The notes below the pieces were generated by a model. It worked only from the letters and a program-made list of their open reading frames with translations, was not told the origin of the DNA and did no database searches. A stretch of DNA of 64,000 bases, taken from contig OW799236.1 of the NCBI GenBank assembly GCA_941918925.1, forward strand, positions 80,373,713-80,437,712, written 5' to 3'. Made by a program: the position numbers and the translations under genes. The stretch comes from Phyto melanocephala (taxonomy: Eukaryota; Arthropoda; Insecta; Diptera; Rhinophoridae). Each line of letters starts with the position of its first letter. Position 1 is the stretch's first letter. Below, piece after piece: positions 1-11,982 of this stretch.

Positions 1-1885
1 ATATTTTTTTTTTTTTGTTTTTTAATTTTTAAAATATGATAAATATAGCATTTTTAAATGTTTATAAAAACGCATGAAAATTATATTAAGCTTAATAAAC
101 ACTATTTTCGACGTTTAAAAATCTAACCGACAGTTGATGAAAATTACTGGTAAATATAAACAAGCCAACACATTTTTTATAAGAGTTGTAAATATTAAGT
201 ATAGAATTGGGCGAGTAACTCACCACTTACTACAATTTAAATCAACACTGCATGAGGATTTTACTAATATCTTGAAGATTTCTTTTTTAATATGGTCATT
301 TAGTTAAGATGGCGATTCGGATATGTTCACACGAAAATTAAAATTATTTAATATTATTGCGTTAATCAGAAATTATTAATATAATTGTGAAATGAATTCA
401 ACAAATTTTAATTATTTGATTGTTAAAAAGAAAAAAAAAATAGAAAATTAATTAGGCAATAGACAGTGTTTTTAGTTAAAATAAAAAATAGCAGAAATTA
501 TGTGAAAAAAATAAAGTAAAATTTACAAGGTGTGTTTATAAATTTCCAAGTAAATGATTAACAAGAAATAGTTAAGTGAAACACAAAACAAAAAAAGAGA
601 TAAATAAAAAAAGTGTAATAAAGAAGAACCACTAGTACTAATACAATACAAAAAAAAAAATACGTACATAATGAATTGTATATTAAGCTTTTAATATAAA
701 AAGAAATAAAGTTGTTTACTTGAGTAGTAAGGTGTGTTAAAACGTTTGGTAAAGTGAGAGAGAGAGGAAGTTAAAACCCAAGAAATCGGCTAATACAATA
801 CTAGTAGTATGTCGTAAACATAATTGTGTGTGGTGTCTGGGTGATATTAGTAACAGCACTACGCTATACAACGGATATAACGCTTATAGCAATAAATACA
901 AAATTAACATCAACAAAAGGTGAATAATGAAGTAAAAAAGCTCATTGAGAAAAATTTTCGTCATTATTATCATCATTAACATGATGTTAATGATGACCAG
1001 TGTTGTCAGATTTAGCATAAAACATTAAACGTAACGTAACATTGTCGTCTTATCATATTTTCAAAATTTAAAAATAGTTTAGGACTTTAACAATAGAAGA
1101 CGCAATTGTTGTGTATTATCTTTATTTATTTATTCTTTATTTATGTACATAACTGAGCCTTTAAGGTCAAATAGGTATAAAGGCTACTTATTATAATTAT
1201 CATTCAACTTATGCCAATGTATTAAAAACGCTACACTCTAAACATCTGTATTGATTAAAATGTAATGTGCAGATATAACATATCATATTAAGTATCAAGT
1301 TATGTATTTATGTATATTAATTATAATAACAAAAACTATATACATACCTATTAACAAATGAATTTATTACCAATTAGCAGTTAAAAAAGTTCACGATGCT
1401 TTTTATATCCTTTACTATGAATGTTAAGGATATTGACATTGTGTATACCGTGTATTGGTTGAATTAAACTTTGTAAAGCTATTTAGTCTTAAACAGTCAT
1501 ATGTGGTATAAAACTCAGAAATACTCAAGGGAATATCGGTATTGCGAAGCAGCAATGTCAGTCCATACACTGCTGTGATTTAAAAAAAACACACTATCAA
1601 TTCTTTTTTTCCATTTAAACATATTTAAAACTTAAACTTTTGAGCTATCGTAAATTTAAGACATATGCTAGTTATATACGATACAATTCATAGAAAATCT
1701 TTGATCGGTCAATTTAGAATCAGCAAAGATATGAACAAAAGTAATTTTGAAAATTTTTCTATAACTCCTAAGGTACTGAACCAATTTTATTAATTAATAT
1801 ATTATTATTTTTAAAATAGAATCGGTTGTATAGTGTAAGCGTAAGCTGTGTAAAAAAATCGACTTGCCTATTAATATATAAGATA
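1..1885. other. AT-rich DNA with no supported gene
   Basis: No coding potential or RNA gene is visible. Poly-A and poly-T tracts are common. The stretch 300-960 is less repetitive and ends near 919 in a donor-like AAAAG|GTGAAT, so it could hold a non-coding exon, but nothing else supports that. At about 990-1005 there is a single hAT-like terminus (CAGTGTTGTCAGAT) with no partner that I can find. Confidence 0.5.
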
Positions 1886-2110
1886 CTAGCCTACGATTTC
1901 GTTTGTGTAGTTATCTCGATGGAAGGTAGCCTATATGTCAATCCAGGTTGTTATCAGTCTGTGTACCAAATTTTATGTAAGAAAAATCCAAACATTCACA
2001 TTTATTGTTATGAAAATTTCGTATCGAATAAAAACAAAATCAGCTAAATCTTTTTAGCCGTTCTCACGTGATGCGATTACATACATGGATCATTTTATTT
2101 TTTATATAAA
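1886..2110 (-). mobile_element. Helitron-like fragment, copy 1 (3' end at left)
   Basis: Read on the minus strand the left boundary is a CTAGT-type Helitron 3' terminus (the + strand begins ACTAGCCTACG). The interior shares the block GGTAGCCTATATGTCAATCC with the copy near 2950 and, inverted, with the one near 6015. No Rep/helicase coding remains, so this is a non-autonomous or truncated fragment. The right boundary is approximate. The CTAGT end and the sharing with two other loci are seen directly; the Helitron class is inferred from termini. Confidence 0.45.
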
Positions 2111-2675
2111 CTATATAAGCTATCCCCTTGACATCTACTAATTACTCTTCACCGGCGCGAATAAGCAATAGATTTCCTACTACCCAGCTTTCTATAAATG
2201 GAAGTACAACACCAATTTTTGGCGTAAATATAAATATATATTATTAAGTTTTCTGGAAGTTAATAAACAATTTCTTAATATAAATAGCTTCTTCTTAGTG
2301 TAGAATATAGATTTCCATTAAGATAAGCATTAAGGTAAAATTAATATAAGTAGTTTATTTATTTTAATTCGATGTCATAAATAATAAAAAATTGCAAAAT
2401 GTTTTAAAATTCGCCACGCCACGCCACGCAACTCAACAATTACAATTAGAATCGTCAAAGCTGGGGTTTTCTATCTTTTTCTCTGTTTGTTTCAATCCGT
2501 TCTTAAATTATCATTGGAGAAACCGGTTTTTATGTCTCAAACTATTCGACAATATCGAATAGTTTGGTTTGCTTAAAAACATACATATTTCCTTGTCCAT
2601 ATGAACAGCTATTGTATTAAATTTGTATTGTATTAAATGTTAGGAAATCAGCAGGCAATACTGTTTATTAAAAAC
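2111..2675. other. AT-rich spacer
   Basis: No gene seen. It contains a short tandem CCACG run at about 2412-2428 and a small inverted repeat around 2546-2565 (ACTATTCGACAATATCGAAT). Confidence 0.4.
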
Positions 2676-3070
2676 TAGCCTGTGCCGGCATATTTATCTG
2701 CGCAGTTATTGGTACGAAAGGTACCGTCCTTATGTTATTTTTAAAGTTGTTATATATCTGTGTGACAAATTTCTTTAAAAAAAATTAATTTTTAATTAAT
2801 TTAAAACATTCAAACATATAAACATTTATATTTATTATATTGGTGGAATAGAAAGAATTTAATGCAAATTTTTAAGAAAAAATACTTCTATATATAACGT
2901 TGGAAGTTTAATTTTGGACACTCGAAACCTTTCCGCGATTTCGATTGAATATTGTGATAAAGGATAGCCTATATGTTAATCTATGTGTTGTTTATCTGTG
3001 TCCCAAATGTCCAGCTGTACATTTTATGTATTAGTAGGATGTATCGTAGCTTTTCGTAAAGTATAAAACT
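2676..3070 (-). mobile_element. Helitron-like fragment, copy 2
   Basis: The + strand begins ACTAGCCTGTGCCGGC, the reverse complement of a Helitron-type 3' end with a GC-rich hairpin followed by CTAGT. Near 2963-2995 it carries the same AGCCTATATGTTAATC block as copy 1. The middle (2760-2900) is AT-rich and diverged or replaced. No coding capacity. The right limit is uncertain. Confidence 0.45.
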
Positions 3071-5116
3071 ACAGAATACAAATACGATGCAAATCTATTA
3101 ACTTAACCACTAGGCGATTCTAGTTTGTAGAGGGTTTGTCTATGATTTTTTTATACAATTGGAAATTAGGGAGAAAAGAGAGAATGTGTGAAATTTTATT
3201 ATTAGAAAATGATCAGCTAATATTTAGCTGTTCTCTTAAAGCTAATTGATGTATTGTGCCTTTGGATAAACTATTAAAAAAAATTTAATATTTTGACAGC
3301 TTTCTAAAATTCAGTATTTTATTTGAAGTAACTTTTAAAACAAAGTAATTTGAAAAGCATTTTTCAAAAATTAAAAATGTTAGTTTAGTTTGGTTTCAAT
3401 TAAGCCAAATCGCACTCAGATTAAACAAAAATTTAAAATAAAAAATATTGTACAAATCCCTTGTTGGCAGCAACACTGACAACATCTTTCTTACACAGTC
3501 GAATACAAATACGCCGACTAAATACCAACAAAATAAAACGTGTTATGTCGTAGTTCTTTTTGTTGTTGTTTTTTTTTTTTTTTGTTACCAGTTGGGTATT
3601 GTTTGGTTTGTATGTTGGAAGAGATATAAAATTCTTGGAATTTTGTTTTGATTAAGATATTTCTTAAGAATTTTAAATAAAAAGCAAAACGTAAAAGAGA
3701 ATTCTACGAGTTGCAAACATAAGGCGAATGAGAACAAAAACTGAAATACAGATTCAGAGAACAAGAGGAAAATTGGTAAAAGAAATCAGATTTTAATTGA
3801 AGATTCCAAGTAAAAATAAATCATAAAGAAAAATAAGTAGAAACAATAATAACAAGAAAAAAAAGTTATGAACATGTTGATGAGTGAGAGAGTATGTGTA
3901 GACTGTATGCTGTTCGATTTTAGTGCGTAATGAAAGTAATTCTCAATAAGTTTCAAAATTTATTAGGAATTTTATTTAAAAAAATCTTCGACTTGAGATT
4001 TAAAAAAAAATTATAGACTAGAACTGAGTTAAGATGAAATGGATTTTTTTCTTTAGTTATTAAGTTTGTCTTTCATTAATACAGCAAAGTTTTCTGATTG
4101 CATTTCTTTGTTTGCTTTGCTCTTATTTATTTAATTTAATAGATTTATGTATGTATGTATGTATGTACGTATGTATGTATGTATTTAGAGTGAGTATAAG
4201 ATGGAGCGAATTTCGAAAATACGCCATAAATCAAAGATATTCAGCTGTAAATAATAATTCTGTATATACCTACCTAAATATGTTTATCACGAATTGGTTC
4301 ATTGGCTGACAGATAATTATATCTGTTATGTTAGCAGCTGTTTAGTTACAGATGTTTGCATTCTTCAGAAATTTTTGCAGTAGGTACATATTGTAAAAAT
4401 AATCAAGTATGTAGGTATGTGTATATGCAAGTTTGTATACCAACATTTAGTTAGGACCGTTTTATGCAAGATTCAGATAAGTTTAATAAACATATTACCT
4501 GTGTATATATTATAAAAAAAAATAACCCATACTTTGCTGACATAGGTATAAGCACTTTTTTCTAATCTTTAGAGTTACTATGCATTAATATGGCTAAATT
4601 TTGAAGCCTCAGTATTTAATATCTTCCTTATTTTTATTAGCTCCATATAAAGGTCTAGGGGTCAAAGCTGTATGCCATTTCGCATTAACTTGTTAATACC
4701 TTATAACGCCAACGCCATCAATATCAACTAAAAGAACTCGCATATTATGTTGCGATATTAAACAACAGTTCAGTTACTGCTTAACCAGCCTTATTTCCAA
4801 AAACGTTTCGACCAATGATAACTTCAGCGAAAATTTATTACTATTATGGATGGGATAGTTTTTACATAACCGCATGTGATTTATCTGTAGCAAATTTTAT
4901 ATCTAACGGAGCTATTCAAATAAAAACGAGCCTAGTAGCTTTAAATAATTTTAACAAACTGGTCATATTATGCGAAGAGTTTGTATTAAATCAACTTTAA
5001 AAGCATGCAGGCGCAGATTCTTTAAATTTATGTTATTCAAGCTGTAATTTAAACTTATTTCTTAAGTCAACGTCTGTATAAGTTGATGGCTTTGTAATAA
5101 AAAAATTATAAAAACA
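3071..5116. other. AT-rich DNA with no supported gene
   Basis: Only short open frames occur and none resembles a known protein. A TATG microsatellite lies at 4146-4184. The stretch 4640-5000 has slightly more complex sequence but no recognisable domain. Confidence 0.4.
4146..4184. repeat. TATG microsatellite
   Basis: Nine or so tandem TATG units with one interruption (TACG). TATG/CATA tracts recur through the window (for example 7674-7690, 12251-12269, 48629-48649, 57577-57593, 61815-61834), as in many fly genomes. Confidence 0.85.
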
Positions 5117-6089
5117 TCTATACTAATTTTGATAGCTGTGTACAAAGTCAACGATCTCGAATACAAAACACTACTTTTTAGAGTTTTCGTCCTTCTTTCT
5201 GGCTTCCTAAACTAATTTACTCAATAACTGCTAAGATGATTATCATAAAATTTGGTATTATATTTTAACGCCTGCACGGAAAGAAATATTACGTTTTAAA
5301 TTCGAGAACTTAACTTTTAAATTAGGTCGATATTATGCTTAAAAATTCAAGTACGATTTATTTCTGTTTTTTTTAACAGGTACAAAACCGGTTTGTTTTA
5401 AAAAATCAAGTACAAAACTATTAAAATCGAAATAAACTTCTTAAATTATGTTCAATTCTTTTCTAATTAAGTAAAAATCTTGCTTCGGACGAAGCATGCT
5501 TGTAAGGAAAAAATGTTAAAGTTTCACTTAGAAAGGCATGACATTTGTATGGTTCCCGCTTTAAAACATAACTTTGCTAATAGCACAAAATGCACGTTTT
5601 TCAGAGCCTAACTTAATATGTAAATGACATGCTTACGAATAGAGTGTTTCTATTTTTATTCCTTACAAATTTACCTCTTAGTAAGGGAAGGATCGATGAT
5701 TAATATGTAAAATTTTTCAATAATTCATTCACTTCCACTACTGCATCAGAGAAAAACTTTTTTCGAAAAGAAAATTAGCAGGTTTTTATTTAAAACTCGT
5801 AAAACTCGGCTTTTTTTACTGGGTTACATATTGAGGTTTCTGGCTCAGATCAAGTACAAAATTCTTAAATCATACATTTTTCTGCTTAACTATTTCTAAA
5901 AGTAAGAAATCCGCTTGACAAATCAAACTTGAAAAAACCGTACTTGTCACAATTTTGATACCGCTACAAATTGATTTAAATACGAATTACACGATTTTTT
6001 ATCAGTGTGGGTTAACATATAGGTTACTTTTAATAGCGAGATAATGTCTCCTATCCTGGGCTAGCAAAGCCGCACGTGCTCAACTACTA
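5117..6089 (+). mobile_element. Helitron-like element, copy 3, split by an insertion
   Basis: The 5' end reads TCTATACTAAT and is preceded by A, the expected Helitron A|TC context. The next 150 bases include a stretch about preventing-type sequence TAAAATTTGGTATTAT that matches the reverse complement of copy 1. After an insertion (5275-6007) the match resumes with GGTTAACATATAGG and GCAAAGCCGCACG. The 3' end has decayed from CTAGT to about CTACT near 6089. No coding region survives. The matching halves on either side of the insertion make the assignment stronger than for copies 1 and 2. Confidence 0.5.
5275..6007. mobile_element. MITE-like TIR element inside Helitron copy 3
   Basis: The left end CACGGAAAGAAATATTACG and the reverse complement of the right end, CACTGATAAAAAATCGTG, form imperfect terminal inverted repeats. 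The flanks GCCTG and (TG)GGTTAAC join into sequence homologous to copies 1 and 2, so the insertion point can be deduced, with a probable 2-bp TG duplication. The interior repeats AATCAAGTACAAAA-type motifs. No coding. The superfamily is not clear. Confidence 0.5.
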
Positions 6090-8195
6090 TATAATAACTT
6101 TAACTAAAATCTAAACTTCTAATGCATTGTCATGCCCAAAAACATAAAATTGTATCTACCTGGAAAATTAAAAAAAAACAAGTTGGAAAATCCGAAGCCG
6201 TTTCTCTTTGCTAAAAGACAATTTTATATCTCTGAACATTTCAACAATTTTTATAAATGATATGACGTAAGATCATACCTGCTAACTTCCCGAATTTAGT
6301 TTTATTATCGAGAGAGAAAAGGTATATTGGTTTATTTCCATTATAATAAAAAAAAACGGTAAAAAGTTAGCCTATTATCTTTAGAAAAGTAGAATTTTAA
6401 TTAAAAACTACAAAACAAACAACAATATCTCGTGTGGTCGGGGGGGTTAAGAACAAGTTTTCATGTGTTAAATTTTTGTTCCAACAAAATATACATTTTC
6501 TAGTGATGACACATTAATAGCCAAAGCATAGAGCATGTTGAATTTAAGTTCTATACAATTTACAGAAGTTATCAATATGAGGTAAAAACTTTAATTGAAA
6601 CCCTCGTGCAGTTTTTTTTAAAGCACACAATAGTTTAATTTTTAATAATTACTAACCAAATTTAATGTCACAAAAAATTAAATTGGTTTTATTTATGCAA
6701 AATTGACAATTTTTAAATTAAATTTCGAAAATGCGCAATAAAAATTAAAATGCAATGTGGGCTTATCACATACACACATAACATTTATATTAAAGTACAT
6801 ATGTATGTATAAATGTATGAAGGTACATATACATACATACCTTGTAAATGGCACTATTTAAATGGTTTGAACCAGATTTTTTTATTTGAAATTTATATAC
6901 TTATAACATATAACTACATACATAATTTTTTTTTTGCGAAATAGAGACTAATTAACTTGCTGAAGCTATTAAAATTTCCGAACACACCATTTTCCTAATT
7001 CCTATGAATTTTTTAAGTGTTTGGGTTTTGGTTAAAAGTCATCATCTTTGCCATTAAAAATTCAGTTTAAAAATGCTGTTTTAACACCTTGTTATTGGAT
7101 AGGAGGTAGGATACATATATTCGTATCGTTATAACAGCATAAACAACGATTATTAAAAACAAGAAATACCAAGAAGTTATTATTTTTAAAATAATGTAGC
7201 TTCAAAGAAATTGCTTTTAAAAATTTTTGTTTACATGCAAAAAAAAAAAAATAGGGTTAAAAAATTAAAAGAAAAACAATTTTATTGATGCACGAACCTT
7301 CGTACATAAATGCATGCATTAATATGTACATACACATGCAAAAAATAATATTTTTGTTGGATAGTATCCCATTCATTTAACCAACAAAACCAATTCAACC
7401 GACCATCCATCCATCCATCTTTTCATCAAACGAACTATGCATCCGTTCACAGCAGTGAACCATACCGAACCACAGCTACGTTACTAACCTCCATACCAGC
7501 CAAGCAACCAACAATAAACGAATATTATAACCAAAAATTCCAAGAAACGCATTTCTAATTTAGACCAAATTCTCAGAAGTGACAAGACAAGAGTCGGTGG
7601 TGGTAACAAACAGCACTCGCAAAAAACAATCATTTATACTTTACACTCACCAGCAAAAGTATACGTACGTAAAGCATGTATGTATGTATGTTTAAAATAA
7701 ATAAGTATTCAAAAATTATTTACACCCTTAAAAATGTTAAAGTTTTTTATGTAACACAATATATAAAATTGATATTAATTGCGAAAACTGCCATTTCGAA
7801 TTTTTTTCTAAATTCGAAGTAGAATATTAAATATTTTTATTAAACTGTTTTTATATTTATTTATAACATTAATTATTTTATAATTGCCAACGATTAATTT
7901 TATTTCAAACATAACAATAACTTAAACGTCTCATTATTTTAAAATTGTAATAATAAGAAGATTCTTTAAATGAAAATAATACATAAACAAATATATATTT
8001 AAATAAAATACAAACGTTTGTATTCAAACTTATTCTGACTAGTGTACAACAAATACGGTCGAGTAAAATAAAACAAAAATAAAACCTCATCAGCTTGCCT
8101 TAACAAAAAGGCTATGATTATTATAGCAACAACAGCGACAACAAGAAATAACTTCTATACAATGTTGTTCTTCGCACATGCACAGAGTGGTGGTA
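6090..8195. other. AT-rich DNA; a denser non-coding block at 7380-7650
   Basis: No gene is supported. The block 7380-7650 is richer in C and A (repeated CCATC, ACCAAC) than its surroundings and lacks long open frames. It could be a regulatory or untranslated segment, but nothing in the sequence proves it. TATG tracts lie near 6798 and 7674. Confidence 0.35.
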
Positions 8196-9216
8196 CAGTG
8201 ACTTGCAGTAATGTTCGATATTTTAACCTAAAAATGTTTTATAAGCAGACATGTTCGAATGATATCATATGTTTTTGAAAAGAATTGCAGATTCATTGTT
8301 TTTTTTTACTTCGTCTTGTTAAAATTGAAAAGGGCAGGATTTCCAGAGCAGAAAACTTGGAAAAACGATGCTCTTTTGAACTGAATAGATACAACTAAGA
8401 ACTGCAGCAACTTCTCTTGAAGTCAATTTTACTTAACATGGTATTAATGCTGTTTAAATCGTGTTAACACTTTCCAATTTTAACTATTTAATTTTAAAAA
8501 AATAATACAATTTAAAAAAAAAACAAGAACAATTCAATTTTTAATTGACTTTGTTATCGATAGATCGGAAAAAAATAGTTAACATTGTAGATTACAACTT
8601 GAATATTAGACATATCAAACAACCTTTTGGATTGCTGCAAATTATTTATGTATTTATTTAAACATCCGCTGGATTTCAACCAAATCGCAACAACAACATA
8701 TTGCACAGCTATTTCTGGTTTTAACTTTGCGCTCTACACAAAAAAAAATTTTTGACTAGTGGTGAAACTCAATATAAAAACCATTTTATTCGGAGAAAGT
8801 TTCTGTTTGGAGTGCTTTATGAGCCAGTATAATATATACAGTTACAGTTAAAGCTGACAGGTTAAGGATCAGTGACTTTTTTGCTCTATAATTGAATGTG
8901 GAAATTCTGTGGAGTCAACATTAAAAAGAGCTCGTGCCATTATTAAGAGATCCGTTTGGTAAACAAAAACTTTCGCCCAAACCATTTGTAAATTATCCTC
9001 CAAGGTCGTGCTATTTAACACCTCTGGACTTTTTTGTATGGCTATGGCTTACATTGATTAAGCAAAAAATTTTAACTTTCCAATTTAACCTGCTATCATA
9101 AATCACATAAAAATGTCAAAGAATTTAAAGTTACTTTGTAATAAACCAAAATTTATGTTTTATATGATGTTGTCAAATATGCAATATTATTTTCCGAATA
9201 TTTATGCCAGTCACTG
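8196..9216 (+). mobile_element. Tc1/mariner-superfamily element, decayed
   Basis: TIRs CAGTGACTTGCAGTAATGTTCG-like at left and the inverse of CAGTGACTGGCATAAATATTC at right are flanked by TA on both sides (8194-8195 and 9217-9218), the standard Tc1/mariner target duplication. On the + strand fragments of a transposase can be read: a KVSVWSAL-like segment near 8797 and PPRSCYLTPLDFFVWL near 9000-9050, the C-terminal catalytic block of mariner-type DDD enzymes. Stops and frameshifts separate these, and the N-terminal DNA-binding domain is not recognisable. It is about 1.0 kb, near 1.3 kb for an intact element, so internal loss is likely. Confidence 0.8.
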
Positions 9217-9532
9217 TACTGTACATAAACATATTATTTTCTCATTGTGAAACAATGAACAAGCTAAAAATTTGTATTGCATTTGAAACATTCACCAAAC
9301 GAATGATCGTTTGTTCATCTCACTGAATAATAACTTTTCGTCTATACCACCATATAATCAGTCATCTATTCATACATCTGTCCATTCTCACACACAACAT
9401 ATCTCAACTATTTATTTGGCATTACGAGTCAAAATGATATTTTGGCATATGCGACCTTTTTAAGGTCTGAAATAAACATCAATGTATTCAACGCGTGTGT
9501 GTAGGTTTTATACCAGCTGTTGGTTGCGTTTA
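9217..9532. other. Spacer with no supported feature
   Basis: AT-rich sequence between the Tc1/mariner relic and a family A repeat. I see no gene or repeat in it. Confidence 0.4.
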
Positions 9533-10321
9533 TTATACCCTTCACACAGTGAAAAAGGGTATATATAGGTTTGTCATTCCGTGTGAAATTTCTACAATTT
9601 TCATTTCCGACCCCATAAAGTATATATTTTCTGAAAGCTTATGAATAGAGGAGTCGATTAAGCCCTGACCGTCTGTCCGTCTGTCCGTCTGACCGTCTGT
9701 CCGTGTGTATGTTGAAATCAACTTTTTGAAGCCCCCCGACATAGGTTGGACCCGGGTAAGGTATTAAAATATCAGAAATATTCGGGAGTAGATCGGTATT
9801 GAAAATCAGAAACATCGGTACATAAACAACTGAGATATGAGCAAAAACCCACGACCACCTCGATTTTCTTTTCATAAAAACAACATTACAACAACAACAT
9901 ACATACATACAAACGTGTATACTGGTTAGAGAAAACGTGGCATCGAATCCCAGCTGAGGCAAAAAAATTTTTTTTTAAATTTTTTTAAAATTTTTTTAAA
10001 ATTTTTTTTTTTAATTTTTTTTTTATTTTTTTTTTATTTTTTATTTATTTTTTATTTAATATATTATATATATTTTTATTATTATTTTTTTTTATTTTTT
10101 TTTTTTTTTAATTTTTTTTTTATTTTTTTTTGTTTTATATATATTTTATATGTATATAATAATTTTTTTTTTTTTAATTTTTTTTTTTAATTTTTTTTTA
10201 TTTTTTATTTTTTTTTTGTTTTTTTTAACATACATACGTGAATTTACTGTTATTGCATGACTACACGTTGTGAAGGGTATATAAGATTCGGCACGGCCGA
10301 ATATAGCGCTTTTACTTGTTT
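9533..10321 (+). mobile_element. HINE/mini-me-like element, family A, copy A1
   Basis: The 5' end folds as a hairpin (TATACCCTT ... AAAAAGGGTATA). Next comes the conserved core GACCCCATAAAGTATATAT, a (GTCY)n tract (GTCTGTCCGTCTGTCCGTCT), and a 3' hairpin ATTCGGC-ACG-GCCGAAT followed by CTTTTACTTGTT. (GTCY)n plus TA-rich proto-microsatellites are the hallmark of dipteran mini-me elements, later grouped with non-autonomous Helentron-associated elements. It has no coding capacity; open frames across it are accidental. The copy is nearly identical in its first 300 bases to the one at 63689, so this subfamily looks fairly young. Confidence 0.75.
9914..10228 (+). repeat. Internal tRNA-like/poly-T cassette of family A
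   Basis: A block with GGTTAGAG, then a B-box-like ATCGAATCCC, then CAGCTGAGGC, runs into some 260 bases of nearly pure T with A. The same block lies in the copies at 58018 (same relative orientation) and 16416 (opposite orientation). The spacing between the two boxes is too short for a complete tRNA promoter. It may be a decayed SINE-like insertion captured by the element. Confidence 0.45.
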
Positions 10322-11372
10322 TTTAATTACATCTTCTAGATTTTTTTACATTTGTTCTTTCTTTGTCATGTTTTTAATTTAGTTGGAATTTTCGATATGT
10401 ACGTTCATTGGAATATGTTGTATAATGTTTGCAATACGACCAAAATTAACAGTAAAAATACGTATATAGAGCGAGGGTTGCAATAGGGAGTAGCCTCTGA
10501 TTCTTGTTCAAATGGGTTATTTTTTTGAGTTCTGTGAAATGTATTTTTACAAAATTGTATGCATGTGTAAATACATATGTATAATAAAAATATGGTTTCC
10601 TGTTAGTTCGCTCAAATATATGGTATGTGAATACGAAATTTGTATTTAATTAAAAAACCGTAGTTAAAAAAAAAAAAAAAACATTTTCAAAAATTTATAT
10701 TTTAGCTTGTGAGAAAACAATTTTCAAGTTCATATTGCAAATGCAATCTATGCGATAATCTACGTTGTTAAAGTCATGTACTCCATGTTTTGCTGTTGCG
10801 TTTTCTTTGTTTTTTCTGGATTAATTATCGATAGATTTGAAAAGTTATACATAATGTCGTAGTGTAGTTTCTAACTTAAATGAAAAGCTTCATAATGCAT
10901 TGTATGTCCGAGGCGACATAATTATTATTTTGTCAAAATTTTTTTAAGTATATTTTTCAAGGGATTTTAGAGGCATAACTTGCAATTTAAAATTGTTAAA
11001 TGAATTATTTTCAAATCCTATAATTTTCAAAACCATTTGCCTGAGCTGTGTTTCTACTACTACAAAATTATTAGTATTTAGTATTACCAAAAAGCGCTTC
11101 TTAAATCGCGGTCATTATTTTGCAATTAACAATCGCTTATTGCATCTCTTTCCCTAACGCACTACTAAAAAAGGCAAAGAAGAAATACCTTTTTAACTGC
11201 TGAAATAACAAGCAGTGTAGTAGCAAGAGCGGATCCAGTTAAAGGGGAAAAGGAAATTTTAAGAATCTTAAAATTAAAGAAACTCTTTCGAATTCAAAAA
11301 AAAATTTATAAAATTGTATATTTTCAGGATTCCACGGATTCCATTTAATCAATATGATTTGAATTTAATTTT
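10322..11372. other. AT-rich DNA with no supported gene
   Basis: I see only AT-rich sequence and short open frames. Nothing repeats elsewhere in the window. Confidence 0.4.
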
Positions 11373-11982
11373 CATACCCTTCAGTTGTGGCGCCAAGGCC
11401 ATTTCCGGCCCCACAAAGTATTTATTTTCTGAATGCTTATGATAAGGGGAGTCGACTGAGCTATATCTAACTGTCCATGTGTTGGCATAAAAAAACTTTT
11501 AATAGCCCCCACATGTTGCACAGACAATCTTTAAATAATCGAGAATGAATCGTTGAAATTCAGCACAATCGCCCCATAACTTTCTTAGATATAAGCAAAT
11601 GACTGCCTTTGTTTTTCTCCATATTTTTACCACAAAATTAAACAATAGTAACGCTTGTCACATTTTCAAATATAATATGCCTCTAGGGATATTCACAACC
11701 AATTTCGAAAAAATATTTATTTTTTTTAAATACATATAAAATTTCTTCAACTCCTAAATAATTTTTGAATAGGCTAATTATACCAAATTCCAAGCCGCAG
11801 TCTCGAAAATTATTCCTAAGAAAAACTGACAAATATACTAAATATATTATTTCAAAATGTAGCATAGAGTTAAATTTCAAAATCAAAGATGTTGTTGAAA
11901 ATATTAAAGCATAATGGCGTTATAACATTAAGTATGAATGATGTGGTCATTATACCGATCTACACTATGGCGAAGGGTATAC
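11373..11982 (+). mobile_element. Family A element, copy A5, degenerate
   Basis: It starts CATACCCTTCAGTTGTGG and keeps CGGCCCCACAAAGTATTTATT and GGGGAGTCGACTGAGC, matching the family core with many changes. The (GTCY)n tract is reduced to CTGTCCATGTG. The right end has GCGAAGGGTATACT, but the 3' hairpin is lost. This is an old copy. Confidence 0.6.

Noticed and set aside
988..1005. hAT-like terminus CAGTGTTGTCAGAT
   Set aside because: No inverted partner or target duplication was found nearby.
9542..9962. 66- and 107-codon minus-strand frames with repeated TDRR/TDGQ
   Set aside because: The peptide repeat is simply the translated (GTCY)n tract of family A.
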